The notes below the pieces were generated by a model. That model did no database searches. It was not told the origin of the DNA and saw only the letters and a list, made by a program, of their open reading frames with translations. Positions 9,562-18,291 of a DNA stretch of 64,000 nucleotides are shown here, one piece after another. The position numbers and the translations under genes were made by a program. Source of the stretch: Spirobacillus cienkowskii (GTDB lineage: Bacteria > Bdellovibrionota_B > Oligoflexia > Silvanigrellales > Silvanigrellaceae); contig NZ_CP146516.1 in assembly GCF_037081835.1 (NCBI RefSeq), positions 1,015,501-1,079,500 on the forward strand, read 5' to 3'. Each line of letters opens with the position of its first letter. The stretch's first letter is position 1.

Positions 9562-10494
9562 TTAATTTTCAGATATTTCAAGATTAACTTTATAACCTTG
9601 ATGCCTTCTCATGTTAAAAACATAGTCTCCCATAAAAATATACTGGCCTTTTATACCCGTAATTTCTCCCATTATTGAAGGATTTTTATCTAAATTTATT
9701 GATTTAAAAGTTGCAGGAAAATTTGGGACATCAAAATTTAATTCTACAGTTAATGGCTCATTAAAAACTAAAATTTCTTGTGATAAATTTAAATGCGTAG
9801 GAGGAGTTGTGTAAATTTTTTTGGTTATAAATAATTCATTCTGTAGAAGCCATTCTTTGGTCTCATAAAATTTTTTGATAAAAAGTTCATGACTTGGTCT
9901 TTCATTTTTATTTTTTAACATATTTAACCAATGACTTTTATCGTGTAGTATTTCTTTTAATAAATGCTCTAATGTTCCCGCTTGGTGTCGTGATGTGACT
10001 CTTGCTAACACTGTTGCTAATGTGGCGCCTTGATCAAACCACCTTGTTGGAATTTGAGAATAACGAGTTATTCCAACTTTATATTTATCTGTATAAGATA
10101 AATAGACATAATGAGGTTGATAACAAAATTTTTCTCCCCACTCAGGTTCCCTACAGGTTCCTGCAAGATAATGGCATAAGTTTGGACTCATTATACAAAT
10201 ATCAGCGGCAGCTTTTTTTTTGAGGCAGGGAAAACAAAAACCATCAAATATTTTTTTAATAACTTTGCTGCATGATATACATTGAAATAAGCCTGTATGT
10301 TTTAAACTTAATTTTAATCCTGGTTTTAAAATAATTTCTGGATCAATTTTATATTGCGCTTTTAAACGAATTGATTCGCGATTTATTATATTTTTGTTTT
10401 CAATTGCATCAATATGAAATAAAGAACAATCTGTTAACGGGGTAACCGACATTTTTGAAATTAGGTAATCACTTTTTTGCATTAGGTATTTCAT
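9562..10494 (-). CDS. DUF2797 protein
   Basis: 310-aa protein matching the DUF2797 pattern: a CISC...CFPC zinc-ribbon-like set, then CHYLAGTCREPEWGEK, HYVYLSYTDKYKVGITR and TRWFDQGA. The YVYL...KVGITR part resembles a GIY-YIG-like fold, but no nuclease activity should be assumed. The start is taken as ATG 10494. Upstream TTG and GTG codons are in frame, and none has a strong Shine-Dalgarno site. It is divergent from the transglycosylase gene. Function is unknown. Confidence 0.8.
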   Translation of the reverse strand: MKYLMQKSDYLISKMSVTPLTDCSLFHIDAIENKNIINRESIRLKAQYKIDPEIILKPGLKLSLKHTGLFQCISCSKVIKKIFDGFCFPCLKKKAAADICIMSPNLCHYLAGTCREPEWGEKFCYQPHYVYLSYTDKYKVGITRYSQIPTRWFDQGATLATVLARVTSRHQAGTLEHLLKEILHDKSHWLNMLKNKNERPSHELFIKKFYETKEWLLQNELFITKKIYTTPPTHLNLSQEILVFNEPLTVELNFDVPNFPATFKSINLDKNPSIMGEITGIKGQYIFMGDYVFNMRRHQGYKVNLEISEN

Positions 10495-10639
10495 TATTGA
10501 CACTCTTTTCGTCAAAGATTAAACATAACAGCGAGAATGTGTTGATATCAACGCATGGTCAAATTTTGTACCATATAAATTGCAGAACAGTCATGCCGAT
10601 AACTAGATGATAGGAGTTGCATAAAAACGGAGATTTTAA

Positions 10640-12535
10640 GTGAATAATAATAAAATCAAATACTTAAATTTAGCTGCTAGAGCTAAAAAATTTCACTTTA
10701 AATCTCAATGCCTTGCTTACGTTTTTTTTCCTATTATTATTGCACCATTACTATCTGGTTGTCAGTCTAGTATGCGTAATAATCAAATTTTAAAAATTCC
10801 ATCTCCGACCTCAGAATTGGCTATTGAAAACAATACAAAAAGCACAATGCAAAATCCTTTATTGCAAAAAACTGAACAAAAAGAAACGGATACCAAGAAG
10901 ACTCCGGCAAATTATGAAAACTCTTCTCAATTTGATTCTCATGAATCCGCATATGCTCCATTAAGTGGAGAGCCTATCTTAGACGAAGAGAACAATGCAA
11001 ACACGGATGAAAATTCTCTAGCTGTTCCGGACGATGAGTTGCTAGACTCAGAAAACTTGGTCTCAACCGACTCTGATGAAGCACTTTCTATAGACTTGCC
11101 TTTAAATTCAATTGACTCCGAATCTGCAGGGTTGATGGACGATAACATTTTGTTATGTGAGGACAATGTTTACTATAAATCTTGGAAAGAACAATTTGAT
11201 TCAAAATGGCTTGCAGAAAATAGAAAAAAATTTAAATCTACCAGCTCTCTCCAAAAAATGTTAAATCAAGCAAGAAGCAATGAATTTATTAAAATGGCTT
11301 ATCCATCAATCGAAAAAACAGGATTTGATTTTCCAGTTGTCATTAATAATCAAGTTTTACAATGGATTAATTATTTTAAAAATAATGGTAGAAAAAGTTT
11401 TGTTGTGTGGTTAACTCGTGGTCGTTTTATAATTCCAGAAATGGAAAAAACATTAGAAGACTATGGATTACCAAAAGATTTGGCTTACTTATCTATGATT
11501 GAATCGGGCTATAGCCCTAAGGCTCTCAGTTATGTGGGTGCTGTTGGGTTTTGGCAATTTATGCCTGCAACGGCGCGTGAAAATGGTTTAAAAATTAACG
11601 ATTATATTGATGAGAGACGCGATCTTAAAAAGTCGACCAAAGCTGCAGCCAATTATTTAACCAATTTGTATAACCAATTTGGCAGTTGGCATTTAGCGGC
11701 TGCAAGTTATAACGGCGGCCCAGGTTTAGTGAGAAGAACGTTAAGAAACTACGGTAGTGATTCTTCTTTTTTTGAGCTCACCTCGATGGGTGTTGTGAAT
11801 CGCGAAACGGCGGATTATGTTCCAAAACTGATTGCTGCCATGATTATTGCTAAAAATCCTGAGAAATTTGGTTTTGACATTAATGAAAGCAATCCACCAT
11901 CCGCAACAAAAACAATTGAGATCAGTCGCTCAATTGCACTTACCGATTTGGCAAAGAAGCTAAACATCGATAAAACAGTTTTAGAAGCGCTCAATCCTGA
12001 GTTACGCTTAGGGATCACACCACCTCCCGCTGCAACGTCAGAAGGCAAATTTGAACTTGAGGTTCCGGCAAGCCAGTATGAGCATGCGATGCTTGCCATA
12101 AACTCAATTCCAGCGGCATCAGATAAGTATTTGATTGCGGCGCGGATTAAAAGGCGCGAAACTGTGACCGCGTTTGTCTCAAGATATCGCTTAAATGCAT
12201 CGTCTGTATTGCGTGCGAATTCTCATTTGAAACTAAACACCAAGCTTCGTAAGGGGCAGGTTGTGTATATTCCTGTATCATTAGGCACAGGGCAATACGA
12301 TCGCTTAACAAGCAATAAATTTTTGGCAGCAAAAAAGAATTCTAAAAAATATGCAGCAATAAAAGTTGCTCACGCTAAAAATTTAAATAAAAAAACAACC
12401 CGTGTTGCTGTAAAAACAAAAAAACACAATCAATCGGTTGCGCTTTCTTCTAAAAAAATAAAGTCAGATAAAACGGTGCACAAACCATCGTCCGCACCAA
12501 AACAAAAAAAGAATATTCAACATTCCTACCATTGA
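10640..12535 (+). CDS. mltD: Lytic transglycosylase lipoprotein with LysM (MltD-like)
   Basis: Cleaves peptidoglycan glycan strands in the periplasm. The signal sequence ends in a lipobox LLSG|C with the lipidated C41. A long acidic linker (about 60-165) follows, then the SLT domain with the catalytic Glu in SMIESGYSP and the motifs AVGFWQFMPATA and AAASYNGGPG. One LysM-like segment lies near residues 500-550 and another degenerate one before it. The C-terminal 80 residues are Lys-rich. The GTG start has ACGGAG 7 bases upstream. Confidence 0.92.
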   Translation: MNNNKIKYLNLAARAKKFHFKSQCLAYVFFPIIIAPLLSGCQSSMRNNQILKIPSPTSELAIENNTKSTMQNPLLQKTEQKETDTKKTPANYENSSQFDSHESAYAPLSGEPILDEENNANTDENSLAVPDDELLDSENLVSTDSDEALSIDLPLNSIDSESAGLMDDNILLCEDNVYYKSWKEQFDSKWLAENRKKFKSTSSLQKMLNQARSNEFIKMAYPSIEKTGFDFPVVINNQVLQWINYFKNNGRKSFVVWLTRGRFIIPEMEKTLEDYGLPKDLAYLSMIESGYSPKALSYVGAVGFWQFMPATARENGLKINDYIDERRDLKKSTKAAANYLTNLYNQFGSWHLAAASYNGGPGLVRRTLRNYGSDSSFFELTSMGVVNRETADYVPKLIAAMIIAKNPEKFGFDINESNPPSATKTIEISRSIALTDLAKKLNIDKTVLEALNPELRLGITPPPAATSEGKFELEVPASQYEHAMLAINSIPAASDKYLIAARIKRRETVTAFVSRYRLNASSVLRANSHLKLNTKLRKGQVVYIPVSLGTGQYDRLTSNKFLAAKKNSKKYAAIKVAHAKNLNKKTTRVAVKTKKHNQSVALSSKKIKSDKTVHKPSSAPKQKKNIQHSYH

Positions 12536-12577
12536 TTTTTAATTTAAAACTATGCTACACAGGCCAAGTCCACCTCA

Positions 12578-12667
12578 GGAGAGCTGGCAGAGTGGTTGAA
12601 TGTACCTGATTCGAAATCAGGCGTGCTCGCAAGGGTACCGAGGGTTCGAATCCCTCGCTCTCCGCCA
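12578..12667 (+). tRNA. tRNA-Ser (anticodon CGA)
   Basis: 90-base class II tRNA with a long variable arm. The acceptor GGAGAGC pairs with GCTCTCC. The anticodon stem CCTGA/TCAGG encloses TTCGAAA, giving anticodon CGA at 12612-12614. The T arm contains GGTTCGAATCC, and the CCA end is encoded. It reads UCG codons. Confidence 0.97.
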
Positions 12668-12699
12668 ATTTCTACTTTTAATCAAAAACTGGAATTATT

Positions 12700-13098
12700 A
12701 TGAAATACAGACTTAGGTTCGCGGCTGTATTAGTTGCTGTTATATCTTTCGTTGGTGTGGCTCACGCCGATATGGTGTTCCAAAAACAAGGCGACGCGTC
12801 CGTTGTTCTTACCATCAAAAATGATAACACAGCGACCATTACAAAGGCCAAGCCAGGAAAAAAGGGAATTAAAACAAACTTGATTGAAGGAAAAGTTGAA
12901 GGTCAAGGTGCTTCGCTTATTATTGTTCGCGAAGAAGGCGATGTATGCCCTTCTGTTTCTGTTAAACTTTATAACGATGTTAAACTTGGTGAGAATATGG
13001 TTGCAAAAGTTCGTAACATGTTTGAAGAAGTAGGATCTGCCCGTAAGCATTGTGCTGCAGTGCGCGTTATTGATGGTTCATATTCTCGCGTAAAATAA
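12700..13098 (+). CDS. Small secreted protein of unknown function
   Basis: 132 aa with a clear signal peptide (residues 1-23, cleaved after VAHA). The mature part is Lys-rich with two cysteines that may form a disulfide. No known domain is recognised. Base composition is more GC-rich than the secreted family upstream, and the codon pattern looks like a conserved, well-expressed gene. It lies 32 bases after the tRNA-Ser gene. Confidence 0.8.
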   Translation: MKYRLRFAAVLVAVISFVGVAHADMVFQKQGDASVVLTIKNDNTATITKAKPGKKGIKTNLIEGKVEGQGASLIIVREEGDVCPSVSVKLYNDVKLGENMVAKVRNMFEEVGSARKHCAAVRVIDGSYSRVK

Positions 13099-13212
13099 TT
13101 AAGGCACCTAAACTAATTCTTGAGCCCATTTCCGAAAAAGTAATGTTGGCTAAGGTTCAAAAGAAAATCCCCCATCTTCCTCACATTTAAAAAGTAGTAA
13201 ATTCGTGCAAAA

Positions 13213-13983
13213 TCACAGTAACTTAACATTTGTATCAGAAACACACTCTTTCCAACTCGATGGAAAATCAAATGTTTCTTTTTTGTTTGATATGCGTTCG
13301 ATTTCTGCTTTGCCATCTTTGTGAAAATAAAACTTTAAATAGTAAATTGCTTTTTCACTTTTTATGATTTCAGGCAAAAAAACAGGGGAGCACACTCCCC
13401 CGATATTTCTTGCTGAAGGAACAAGCAGCATTTGGACCTTTCGCTCTTTGACTTTTTTACCAAGTTCGATACAAAATTCGTAATCGTTGGAAGTCAGTTT
13501 GTCATGAAGCTGCAACTGACTTCTAAAATCGAGAACGACTTTGCTCTTTACTTCGCAAGCAAACATCTTTCGATCGATAGTGATAAGATTTGTTTTTGGG
13601 TTAATTTTAAACTGATATTGTATTCGTCGCCATTGATGAAAAAAAGTTTCATAAATCGATGTTTTTTCATCGGTAGCGGAATACCAAACACCATAACTAT
13701 TTCCATCACCAAATCGACCAAATGTATAGGGAGGATTAAATGCGTCACTTATACATGATCCATGCGCTTTACCATAATCAAATAGTCTGTTTTTTTGAGG
13801 AAACTCATGTGAAACTCCGCTTGTGATATTTTCTGCTCTTTGTAAGATATCATGTGCGAAGTCAGAGTCTACGTTCAAATCATCAAATAAATCTTGCGAA
13901 TGATAAATTGTAAAAATATTACGATAGACGATGCCTTCAAATTCCGTTTTTAAATCGAATAATCCCTCAAACTCTTTCATCAT
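13213..13983 (-). CDS. RES-domain toxin
   Basis: 256-aa protein of the RES family, toxins that deplete or modify with NAD. The conserved Arg-Glu-Ser set is visible: R90 in TFGRFGDG, E112 in TSIYETFF and S190 in VPSARN, with YGVWYSA between. ATG 13983 overlaps the upstream stop as ATGA, so translation is probably coupled to the antitoxin; an in-frame GTG at 13992 is an alternative. The protein is longer than typical RES proteins (about 150-230 aa) because of N-terminal and C-terminal extensions. Confidence 0.85.
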   Translation of the reverse strand: MMKEFEGLFDLKTEFEGIVYRNIFTIYHSQDLFDDLNVDSDFAHDILQRAENITSGVSHEFPQKNRLFDYGKAHGSCISDAFNPPYTFGRFGDGNSYGVWYSATDEKTSIYETFFHQWRRIQYQFKINPKTNLITIDRKMFACEVKSKVVLDFRSQLQLHDKLTSNDYEFCIELGKKVKERKVQMLLVPSARNIGGVCSPVFLPEIIKSEKAIYYLKFYFHKDGKAEIERISNKKETFDFPSSWKECVSDTNVKLL

Positions 13984-14384
13984 CCTGCGCACCTTATATA
14001 ATCAAGTCTTCTGCGTACAAATGCTAAACGTTCATACGAAAGACTAGGATTTTCTAATATAAAATCGATTGGAACCAAGCCTCCAAGATCTTCTTGTGGT
14101 TTACTCATCCAAGCATAAACAATTTCGCGATTATAAGGGAATAATATTCTTAAGTTTTTATGAATTCCTAGTAGTAGGCCAACTCGATTTTTTTTATCAA
14201 CATCTTTGGGAATGAGTTGTTCTTTTTCAAGCTTAATCAATCTTTGTCTATAGTTTGGTAAGCCAAGTAGCCCAGCTTGCTGCTCTCTATTGAAACCGTA
14301 CAGGTGTGCCATTGTCCAAAATGCTTTTCCTAATACCCGTTCTTCTGAAAGGTCATGTTTTTTCTTAGTATTTTTATTTTCCAT
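13980..14384 (-). CDS. Xre/MbcA/ParS-type antitoxin
   Basis: 134-aa partner of the RES toxin. The order helix-turn-helix-like N-terminal region (AGLLGLPNYRQRLIKLE) then the DUF2384-like toxin-binding part (RVGLLLGIHKNLRILF...WMSKPQEDLGGLVPIDFI) fits the COG5642-type antitoxin. The start ATG 14384 has AAGGGGG 4 bases upstream; the longer frame from 14426 runs across the operator. It precedes the toxin and overlaps it by 4 bases. It probably represses its own promoter through the two palindromes upstream. Confidence 0.85.
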   Translation of the reverse strand: MENKNTKKKHDLSEERVLGKAFWTMAHLYGFNREQQAGLLGLPNYRQRLIKLEKEQLIPKDVDKKNRVGLLLGIHKNLRILFPYNREIVYAWMSKPQEDLGGLVPIDFILENPSLSYERLAFVRRRLDYIRCAG

Positions 14385-14414
14385 AAAACCCCCTTTGAGG
14401 TTTGTCACCCTTAT

Positions 14415-14482
14415 GTATGTTATCATACGGTGTTTTATTCATAAAATAAAGCGATATTTTAACATATCGTATGTTTTCATAC
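14415..14482 (-). promoter_or_regulatory. Paired operator palindromes of the toxin-antitoxin operon
   Basis: Two copies of GTATG-N4-CATAC occur at 14415-14428 (spacer TTAT) and 14469-14482 (spacer TTTT). Their starts are 54 bases apart, close to five helical turns, on one face of the DNA. They lie 31 bases and more upstream of the antitoxin start, where self-repression by the antitoxin is expected for this family. Confidence 0.7.
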
Positions 14483-14489
14483 AAAAATT

Positions 14490-14535
14490 TACTATAAAAA
14501 AACAGGGTGATTAAATACCCTGTTTTTTTATAGTA
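14490..14535 (-). terminator. Perfect 19-bp terminator hairpin after the ATPase gene
   Basis: The arms 14490-14508 and 14517-14535 are perfect inverted repeats around an 8-base loop. A GC core (CAGGGT/ACCCTG) is flanked by seven A and seven T, so it can terminate in either direction. It follows the ATPase stop at 14555 and insulates the toxin-antitoxin promoter. Confidence 0.9.
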
Positions 14536-14554
14536 ACAATTAGAGTCGCGTCTC

Positions 14555-15994
14555 CTAATTCCCTTCCAAAAAATCTACAATATCAACAATTCTATAAAAG
14601 TAGGCACTTGTTCCAACACTTGCTGCAACGCCGCTTAAATGAAATAGCACAGGCACTCGTGCAAATCCTTTGGGCGCTTTCAGTCTTGATATTTTTTCTC
14701 GGCATTCATTAATTATATCAGAATTAATTTCACGTCTTTTAAATTTAAATTCGCAAATAAATAGTCCATTCGTTTTGGTTTGGATTAAGTAATCAATCTG
14801 ACATCCTTGTTGGGTTGTCGTTTTTGTTTGTCGGTAGGGGCCACTTCTTACAATATCTACAGGTGAAATACCTAATTTTTGCAGTAATAATGTCCGATTT
14901 TGCAAAAGCAATGCTTCGAGTTGCAGTCCCATGTGTGCATCAAAACCTGGCATGGTAGAAAGTGGTACCTTATCAAACTCACCGTTTAAAATTGCTTCTC
15001 GGTTTGGCGCAATGACTTTCAGGTAAAATCTCATATAGGGATCAGAAATTCTATACAGACTTTGCTTTAACGGCTTTTCTGTTTTAAAAGACCACAAAGA
15101 TTGTTTAACAACAAAACCTGCAATAATTAAATGCTCCATCATTTGACTTAACTTGCCGCTGTGCGCAAACTCTATACTCTGCCTAATTTCTAATAAGGTT
15201 CTTGTCCCATCTTTGAGGCTATCTAGAATTTTCTTATAAGTAGCACCTTTGGCGCTAAATAGATCGTGAAAAATCCGATCAAATTCGTTTACTAACAAAC
15301 CATTTTTTTCAAAAGCAAGCTGTTTGATATTTTCATCTGCTGTAATTTGGGGACTAAGCTGTTCTAAATACCATGGAACACCTCCTATAATGCTTAGTAG
15401 CTTGTACATATCGTAATCAGATAAGTTCATCCCTAGTGTTCTTAAAAATTCAGCACTTTCTGGAATAGATAATGGCTCTAAACTTATTGTTAGATTGACA
15501 CGCCCAAAGAATGCTGTGCTTTTTAATATATTTTCTTCTATCCAGGTTGATACCGATCCGCAAAAAACAAGCAACAGATGGCTTGTTTGCTTATCCCACC
15601 ACGCTTTGAGTTTGGGAATAAAGGTAGGATCTTTTGCGCCCATCCATGAAATTTCATCAAATAGGATAATATCACCTGGCTTTATATGTAGACTTAAATG
15701 CTCAAAAGCATCACTCCAGTCGTGAAAAATTATAGACGGAATTTTTAGTATCAATGATAATTGTCTGGCAAAATGATCCCTTTGCTCTTGCGCTGATATC
15801 CCCTCTTGAGGGGCAAGTCCTGCAAAACTCCAAAATGTTTGGTGTCTAATTTTTTTGGAAAACTCAAATATAAGTCTACTTTTTCCAATTCTGCGGCGCC
15901 CTTTAACAACTACGAGGCTTGGTTTTTTCTTTTTATACAAGATGTCTAGGCGTTCGAATTCATCTTTACGGCCAATAAATATCGATTTTGACAT
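14555..15994 (-). CDS. DUF234-type AAA ATPase with nuclease-like C-terminus
   Basis: 479-aa protein of the archaeal-type ATPase/DUF234 group. The P-loop is GRRRIGKSRL (about residue 31-40), Walker B is IILFDEISWM, a winged-helix part follows, and the C-terminal DUF234 segment has a PD-(D/E)xK-like set (IDYLIQTK...FICEFKFK). The start ATG 15994 has AGGGG 4 bases upstream. The biological role of the family is unclear; a link to mobile or defence genes is often suspected. It sits beside a toxin-antitoxin pair and a decayed gene in an accessory block. Confidence 0.85.
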   Translation of the reverse strand: MSKSIFIGRKDEFERLDILYKKKKPSLVVVKGRRRIGKSRLIFEFSKKIRHQTFWSFAGLAPQEGISAQEQRDHFARQLSLILKIPSIIFHDWSDAFEHLSLHIKPGDIILFDEISWMGAKDPTFIPKLKAWWDKQTSHLLLVFCGSVSTWIEENILKSTAFFGRVNLTISLEPLSIPESAEFLRTLGMNLSDYDMYKLLSIIGGVPWYLEQLSPQITADENIKQLAFEKNGLLVNEFDRIFHDLFSAKGATYKKILDSLKDGTRTLLEIRQSIEFAHSGKLSQMMEHLIIAGFVVKQSLWSFKTEKPLKQSLYRISDPYMRFYLKVIAPNREAILNGEFDKVPLSTMPGFDAHMGLQLEALLLQNRTLLLQKLGISPVDIVRSGPYRQTKTTTQQGCQIDYLIQTKTNGLFICEFKFKRREINSDIINECREKISRLKAPKGFARVPVLFHLSGVAASVGTSAYFYRIVDIVDFLEGN

Positions 15995-16160
15995 AGTACC
16001 CCTATTCTGCTCAAAATGAGTTTTATTATATGTTGAGCATAGTATTAAGTCAAAAAAAATGCTCAAAAAGATACTTTTTGTTTTTTGAGCAATAACTATG
16101 TTGATTGCTATGTTTTATCAGTTTTTTAATTAATTTAATCTATAATTTTAATTAATTTTT

Positions 16161-16492
16161 CTAAAAAGTAACTTGCTCTAAGCTTGATATCTCAAGAGAG
16201 CTTGATAGCCAAGCATTTCTGATGCCATTATTTTTATCTTTATCTCCCGAGATATCTATATTATCATAAGAAAATTTTGTGAAATATTTTTGAAATTTTT
16301 TTATTTCAACTTCTTTTGTTTAGTCTATTAAGCTCCAAGCAATTTTAAATGTACAACATGGTGCATAACGTTTATTGCAATTTTCCTCATTGGAGATTAT
16401 TTTATTTTTTTCTATAGCAATAAAGCATTGAGATGCATATGTGGTGTTACTTAATAAAATAAAAAAACATAAAATAAAACAATTTTTTTCAT
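16161..16492 (-). pseudogene. Decayed class D (OXA-type) beta-lactamase
   Basis: Reading the minus strand gives a start MKKIVLFYVF (ATG 16492) that hits a stop. A one-base shift in a T/A-rich run restores SNTTYASQCFIAIEKN. Then RYAPCCTFKIAWSLID matches the OXA active-site region, but the nucleophile Ser of STFK is Cys. A TAA stop follows. The frame continues with KFSYDNIDISGDKDKNNG and NAWLSSSLEISSLEQV, matching the YGN (here YDN) and WLxSSLKISxxEQ parts. About 45 residues between the blocks, with the SxV motif, and the C-terminal KTG part are gone. It is therefore inactive. Confidence 0.85.
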
Positions 16493-16682
16493 AACTGCTC
16501 TTTTTTAAAAAAATAGTATTATTTTCTTAAAAAATAATACACTTTGTTTTGATATCTCTGATAAAAATAGCTTTGTCAATTTTTTCTAAATACATTAAAA
16601 AAAATTTTTTCTTATTTAATTGATTGTGATATCGTAAAAAATGTGGGGTAGTAAATATCAAAAATCCTCAATGAGGTGATGA

Positions 16683-17087
16683 ATGCTAAAAATAAATAAA
16701 AATTATATATATTTAACAATTTGGATTTTGAGTTTTATTTTGATAGGTGCAATTATAGGGAGTATAACTAAAAGTGGTGTGAATAGTTGGTATGTAACAA
16801 TCAATAAGTCACCATTGACACCTCCAAATTATTTATTTGGTGTTGTGTGGAGTATTTTATATACAATGATTGCAATCAGTGGTTGGGCAATTTGGCATGG
16901 TAAGTACAAAAAAATACGACAGTTAAAAACTTTATATATTGTTCAACTCATTTTTAATTGGGCTTGGAGTCCTATATTTTTTACTTATCATTTAACAGGG
17001 CTTGCTTTAATTTGGATTTTTTTAATTATTGGAATGGTTTTTTTTATTATTTTAAAAACTTTTGACATCCTCCCCTCAATAAAATAA
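16683..17087 (+). pseudogene. tspO: TspO/MBR family membrane protein, cut by an IS element
   Basis: The N-terminal four helices of a TspO protein are visible, with WYVTINKSPLTPPNYLFGVV and SILYTMIA typical of the family (tetrapyrrole-binding membrane protein). The genuine sequence stops at about 17061 (ILKTF), where an IS200/IS605 end begins; the last seven codons to the stop at 17087 come from the element. The family usually has five helices and about 155 residues, and I find no remaining 3' part beyond the element. GAGGTGA precedes the ATG. Confidence 0.85.
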
Positions 17088-17250
17088 GGGGATTCCCTAG
17101 ATACAAAAGAAAAACTAGCTAGAATTTTTCTTTGTACGAGTCGGCCTATCATGCCCGATAGGGACGACTGGCTCTGTATGCTCGCAATATATTTATTGAA
17201 GCATTTACGTCTCTGTCGTGTACAGCTCCGCACTTTTCACAGTTCCAGTG
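17064..17250 (-). ncRNA. Probable omega RNA / right-end RNA of tnpB
   Basis: By analogy with characterised TnpB elements, the guide scaffold RNA is expected to span the 3' end of tnpB and the right end, with the guide beginning just outside the element near 17061. The terminal hairpin at 17072-17091 would be the last scaffold stem. No direct evidence of expression; boundaries are estimates. Confidence 0.45.
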
Positions 17251-18291
17251 TCTTACTCCAAGCCCGATCCGTGGTAGTATTTCACTACACTTTGAGCACG
17301 TCCGAGTTGAATCTCTTTCTGAAATTTCTTTGTATATTGAAGCAGCTCTAACGGCTTTGTACTTCAACATATTTTTAAACATCCCTATTCCTGAATCGAG
17401 TGATATTCCTGATAGCTTTTTATTGCGATTCATGAATTTACAAGGAACATCACCAACTACAATTAGGGAACATTTTTTAACAAGTTTTGTTGACTCCTTA
17501 TGCAAATAGTCTTGCCGAATATTGGCAACTTTTACATGCAGTTTTCTTTCTTGTTTTGACTTTGGAAGAGAATGATATTTTTTACTTTTTGATTGTTTTC
17601 TTTGTGCAAATCGTTGGCATCTTTTTAAATAGCGAAGTTTTTTTAAAGCATTTTTTCTTAAGTTTGGTCTATCAATCTTTTCACCATTTGAACATGTTGC
17701 AAGAGTTTTTATTCCAATATCAATTCCAATTTCTTTGTCTTCATCCCTTTTAATTCCTGTTTGCTCACTTTCAAAAGCAACATTTAAATACCAATGACCG
17801 CTCTTATCTTGACAAAATGAGCCTGTTTTTATTTTTGCATCTTCTGGTAGTTCTCTTGAGTTCCAAAAAGAAAACTCACTTTTATTATAAGATATTTTGC
17901 CATCATGAATTTTAATTGCAGATGATTTAAATGGTACCCATCCGAGAGATTTTTTACCACGCCAACGCAAAAGGGTTTTAAATTGTTTTCTGCGAGTGAT
18001 GTATTCTTCAGAGACAAATTGAACTGTTTGAGAATGCAGTTCTAACTCTTTTGAGCTTCCGCTTACAAGATTATTCATTTCAAATTTTGTTAAAAAATAC
18101 GGAATAGAAACTTTTTCACCTGATTTTTTATCATCTATTAACTTAACAGGTTTATTTTTAAGTGCTTCTTGTTGAGTTTGTTTGCAAAAATTCCATACCA
18201 TATTTACAGAACGAGACATCTTTGAAAGCACTCTACCTGCTTTCCCTGAATCTTTAATTCTGTAGTGATATGTTGTTATCAAATCGAACAA
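17149..18291 (-). CDS. tnpB: TnpB (IS605 OrfB) RNA-guided nuclease
   Basis: 380 aa. The helical N-terminal OrfB part is followed by RuvC-I D191 in GIDIGIKT, a basic bridge region, RuvC-II region IVVGDVPCKFM, a CxxC...CxxC zinc finger (C332, C335, C351, C354) and RuvC-III D361 in HDRDVNAS. At the usual RuvC-II Glu position (xxVEDL in most TnpB) this protein has G280 followed by D281. That variant defines a known subset where the catalytic acid may sit elsewhere. Length and motifs are otherwise intact, so the protein may still be functional. Confidence 0.9.
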   Translation of the reverse strand: MFDLITTYHYRIKDSGKAGRVLSKMSRSVNMVWNFCKQTQQEALKNKPVKLIDDKKSGEKVSIPYFLTKFEMNNLVSGSSKELELHSQTVQFVSEEYITRRKQFKTLLRWRGKKSLGWVPFKSSAIKIHDGKISYNKSEFSFWNSRELPEDAKIKTGSFCQDKSGHWYLNVAFESEQTGIKRDEDKEIGIDIGIKTLATCSNGEKIDRPNLRKNALKKLRYLKRCQRFAQRKQSKSKKYHSLPKSKQERKLHVKVANIRQDYLHKESTKLVKKCSLIVVGDVPCKFMNRNKKLSGISLDSGIGMFKNMLKYKAVRAASIYKEISERDSTRTCSKCSEILPRIGLGVRHWNCEKCGAVHDRDVNASINILRAYRASRPYRA

